Shown: one piece after another, positions 6,129-7,664 of the stretch
Layout: each line of letters starts with the position of its first letter
Position numbering within the stretch: the first letter of the stretch is position 1
From: Bacillota bacterium
GTDB taxonomy: Bacteria; Bacillota; Bacilli; Alicyclobacillales; SLC66
Reading direction: 5' to 3'
Assembly: GCA_021797415.1 (NCBI GenBank)
Contig: JAJZZT010000390.1
Span: forward strand, 1 to 7,664
Length of the DNA stretch: 7,664 nt
The notes under the pieces: model-generated
Told to the model about the DNA's origin: nothing
The model's input: only the letters and a program-made list of their open reading frames with translations
The model's database searches: none
Translations under genes and position numbers: made by a program

Positions 6129-7595
6129 TCAGTGAACGGAATGGGTGACGGGGGATTGCTCGTGGATCCACGATGCGATCCCATGAATCACTTCAGGAGA
6201 CACATGCCCTGGGCGCAGATAATCCGCCGGCGTACTCGGTCCAGTCACCGGTACAAACAAGTGATCCAAGCCGGGGAAGAGATGAAACGTCACGCGCTGG
6301 TGGTGGACCAACGCCGTCTGCCACAGGCGGAGGTCGGACGGCGGCACCTGATAATCCCGTCCTCCCTGCAGCAGCAGCATGGGCAGGTGAAGGGAGGCGG
6401 CCGTCCGTGTGGCCGAGTAGTGCTGGTAGAACTGCCAGTAACCTGCGGGCAGGTCAAATGGAAGCGCCGTATTCGGGACCTGCGCCGTCAAGGTGGGGCT
6501 TAGCGCGCGTTTCACCTGGCCAGCCAACTGGCGCAGTTGTTGTGTCTCTCCGGGTGCCAGGGGTCCGTGTAAGCCAGCGAGATAGCGTTCCTGCGGGACC
6601 AGATAAGAGGCAAGGGGCCGCGCCGGCGCAGCCAACAGAATTAATCCCTCCACGGCGCGAACGCGCCGGGCGACCAGCGGCGCCATCGCTCCTCCCAGGC
6701 TGTGGCCCAGGAGAAAAACGCGTCCCGGCTTCACGTCCGGGTTGTGCGACAGCCACACGGCCGCCGCCTGGGCATCCTGAATGTCTGTAACAAAAGGGGT
6801 CACGCGCGCGACATGCGCCGCCCCTTCAAACGCGGACGGATTGGCGTAGGTAGGTTTATCGTAACGCAGTACTACAATTCCTGACGAGGCCAGTCCGTCC
6901 GCGAGGTCGCGAAACGGTTCTTCTGGACCGTGCGAAACCTGTTCATTCAGGTTTTCCGGCCCTGATCCGGGAATCAAGACGACACCCGGGAACGGTCCGC
7001 GTCCGATGGGCACGTCCAGTTGTGCCGGCACGCGCAGGAATCCCGAGCCGATGTTCACCTGGACCCGGCGAAAAGCAGCCGGGTGATCATAAGACGGACG
7101 CTGCCAAACGGCTGTGGATGATGCCGACGTCGGCGGAGCCACCAAGTGCAGTCCCGTGACATAGCCTGTTGGGGAAAAACTCCACGCCAATCCCACGCGT
7201 CCCTTTTGGAAATCCACCGTAACCACCGCTGTGTGAGCGGTACTCGTCGGGATGAGTTGCACAGTCCCTGTCTCCTGATACGCCCCCTTCGTGCCGACGA
7301 GTTCCTTCCACAGGCCGGCGAGGGCGGTGGCGGGAGCGGCTGATTTCATCGCAGGGTCAAAATGCGCTTCGACGGCCGCCGCGCGGCCTTCAGCCCACAG
7401 GCGGGTGAGTTGGATTGCCTCGCTGCCCAGGGACGATCCGCTTTGGCTCGAATGGGCCAAAACGACAGGGACTCCGACCCCGGTCAGTCCCAAGCCCACG
7501 ACAAATGCGCCCAACGCCGAACGCATCCAGAGTCCGCCCTCACCGGAGGTCCCTGTCCGTTTGCCCTGATTCATTCCATCGCGTTTATGCTTCAT
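6129..7595 (-). CDS. Exported alpha/beta hydrolase with N-terminal DUF3887-like domain
   Basis: The 488-residue product begins with a positively charged region (MKHKRDG) and a hydrophobic stretch (about 27-47) ending VVLAHSS, typical of a signal peptide with cleavage after Ala47, or of an N-terminal anchor. Residues about 58-152 resemble DUF3887, a small domain often preceding such hydrolases. The rest is an alpha/beta hydrolase: oxyanion-side motif LIPGSGP (207-213), nucleophile Ser299 in GHSLGG, acid Asp414 in QGGRDYQVP and base His445 in GLDHLF. The triad is complete, so an active extracytoplasmic esterase, lipase-like or peptidase-like enzyme is likely; the substrate cannot be deduced. 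The first ATG is taken as start; a weak GGA lies 8 bases before it and AGGA 12 bases before, so the start is not certain (ATG at codon 8 is an alternative). It runs opposite to all other genes and is visibly GC-rich. No partner gene is seen. Confidence 0.85.
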   Translation of the reverse strand: MKHKRDGMNQGKRTGTSGEGGLWMRSALGAFVVGLGLTGVGVPVVLAHSSQSGSSLGSEAIQLTRLWAEGRAAAVEAHFDPAMKSAAPATALAGLWKELVGTKGAYQETGTVQLIPTSTAHTAVVTVDFQKGRVGLAWSFSPTGYVTGLHLVAPPTSASSTAVWQRPSYDHPAAFRRVQVNIGSGFLRVPAQLDVPIGRGPFPGVVLIPGSGPENLNEQVSHGPEEPFRDLADGLASSGIVVLRYDKPTYANPSAFEGAAHVARVTPFVTDIQDAQAAAVWLSHNPDVKPGRVFLLGHSLGGAMAPLVARRVRAVEGLILLAAPARPLASYLVPQERYLAGLHGPLAPGETQQLRQLAGQVKRALSPTLTAQVPNTALPFDLPAGYWQFYQHYSATRTAASLHLPMLLLQGGRDYQVPPSDLRLWQTALVHHQRVTFHLFPGLDHLFVPVTGPSTPADYLRPGHVSPEVIHGIASWIHEQSPVTHSVH

Positions 7596-7607
7596 CTCGA
7601 CAGTCCG

Positions 7608-7631
7608 TCCTTTCTCCGAAAAGAAGGAGAA
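7608..7631 (-). promoter_or_regulatory. Inverted repeat next to the presumed ribosome binding site of the hydrolase
   Basis: TTCTCC (7612-7617) and GGAGAA (7626-7631) form a 6-bp inverted repeat with an 8-base centre. On the minus strand the second arm GGAGAA runs straight into AGGA (7611-7608), the best purine tract before the start. A transcript spanning it could fold the purine tract into or beside the stem. It could equally be an operator or chance; no convincing -35/-10 pair is visible in the remaining bases up to the window edge. Confidence 0.25.
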
Positions 7632-7664
7632 TCAGCAAATCGACTCCCCGTCCCCTAGATCGGA

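Noticed and set aside
6173..6790. A 205-codon plus-strand frame opposite the hydrolase
   Set aside because: Pro/Arg/Gly-rich antisense shadow of the triad-containing hydrolase gene on the minus strand.

Overview
This window looks like chromosomal DNA from a moderately GC-rich Gram-positive bacterium, probably in Bacillota (an Alicyclobacillaceae-like lineage is my guess, with modest confidence). Three things point there: strong AAGGAG-type ribosome binding sites, a meso-diaminopimelate-type MurE, and an exported hydrolase carrying an N-terminal DUF3887-like domain. I see no rRNA, tRNA, CRISPR array, transposase or phage gene.

Layout. Bases 1-530 hold the 3' end of folC (folate polyglutamylation), cut by the window edge. 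Bases 531-805 form a gap holding at most a 38-codon ORF with a good ribosome binding site. Three complete genes follow on the same strand with short gaps: an isocitrate dehydrogenase of the Thermus/Rickettsia type with a C-terminal extension (806-2251), murE (2315-3799) and ilvD (3848-5539). The gaps of 63 and 48 bases, with no visible terminator, suggest co-transcription. They serve different pathways: the TCA cycle, peptidoglycan precursors, and branched-chain amino acid and pantothenate synthesis. IlvD product feeds amino acid synthesis and IDH supplies 2-oxoglutarate, the main amino-group acceptor, so a loose biosynthetic grouping is possible, but no dedicated pathway is evident.

Directly after ilvD lies the most informative oddity: a collapsed pyruvate carboxylase gene (about 5569-5864). 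About 20 codons from the middle of the biotin carboxylase domain are joined, out of frame, to the complete C-terminal biotinyl domain. Most of the roughly 1,150-residue protein is missing. The two pieces overlap by 7 bases, consistent with deletion at a short repeat. It is either a genuine pseudogene or an assembly artefact.

Bases 5865-6128 contain no convincing gene, but do hold a strong 13-bp hairpin between the pyc remnant and a convergent minus-strand gene. That gene (6129-7595) encodes a secreted or membrane-anchored alpha/beta hydrolase with an intact Ser-Asp-His triad. The last 69 bases are its upstream region.

Base composition is uneven. Hand counts of single 60-base lines gave about 63% GC in murE and about 47-50% in ilvD, and the hydrolase looks higher still. 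I did not find a convincing new multi-gene system here.
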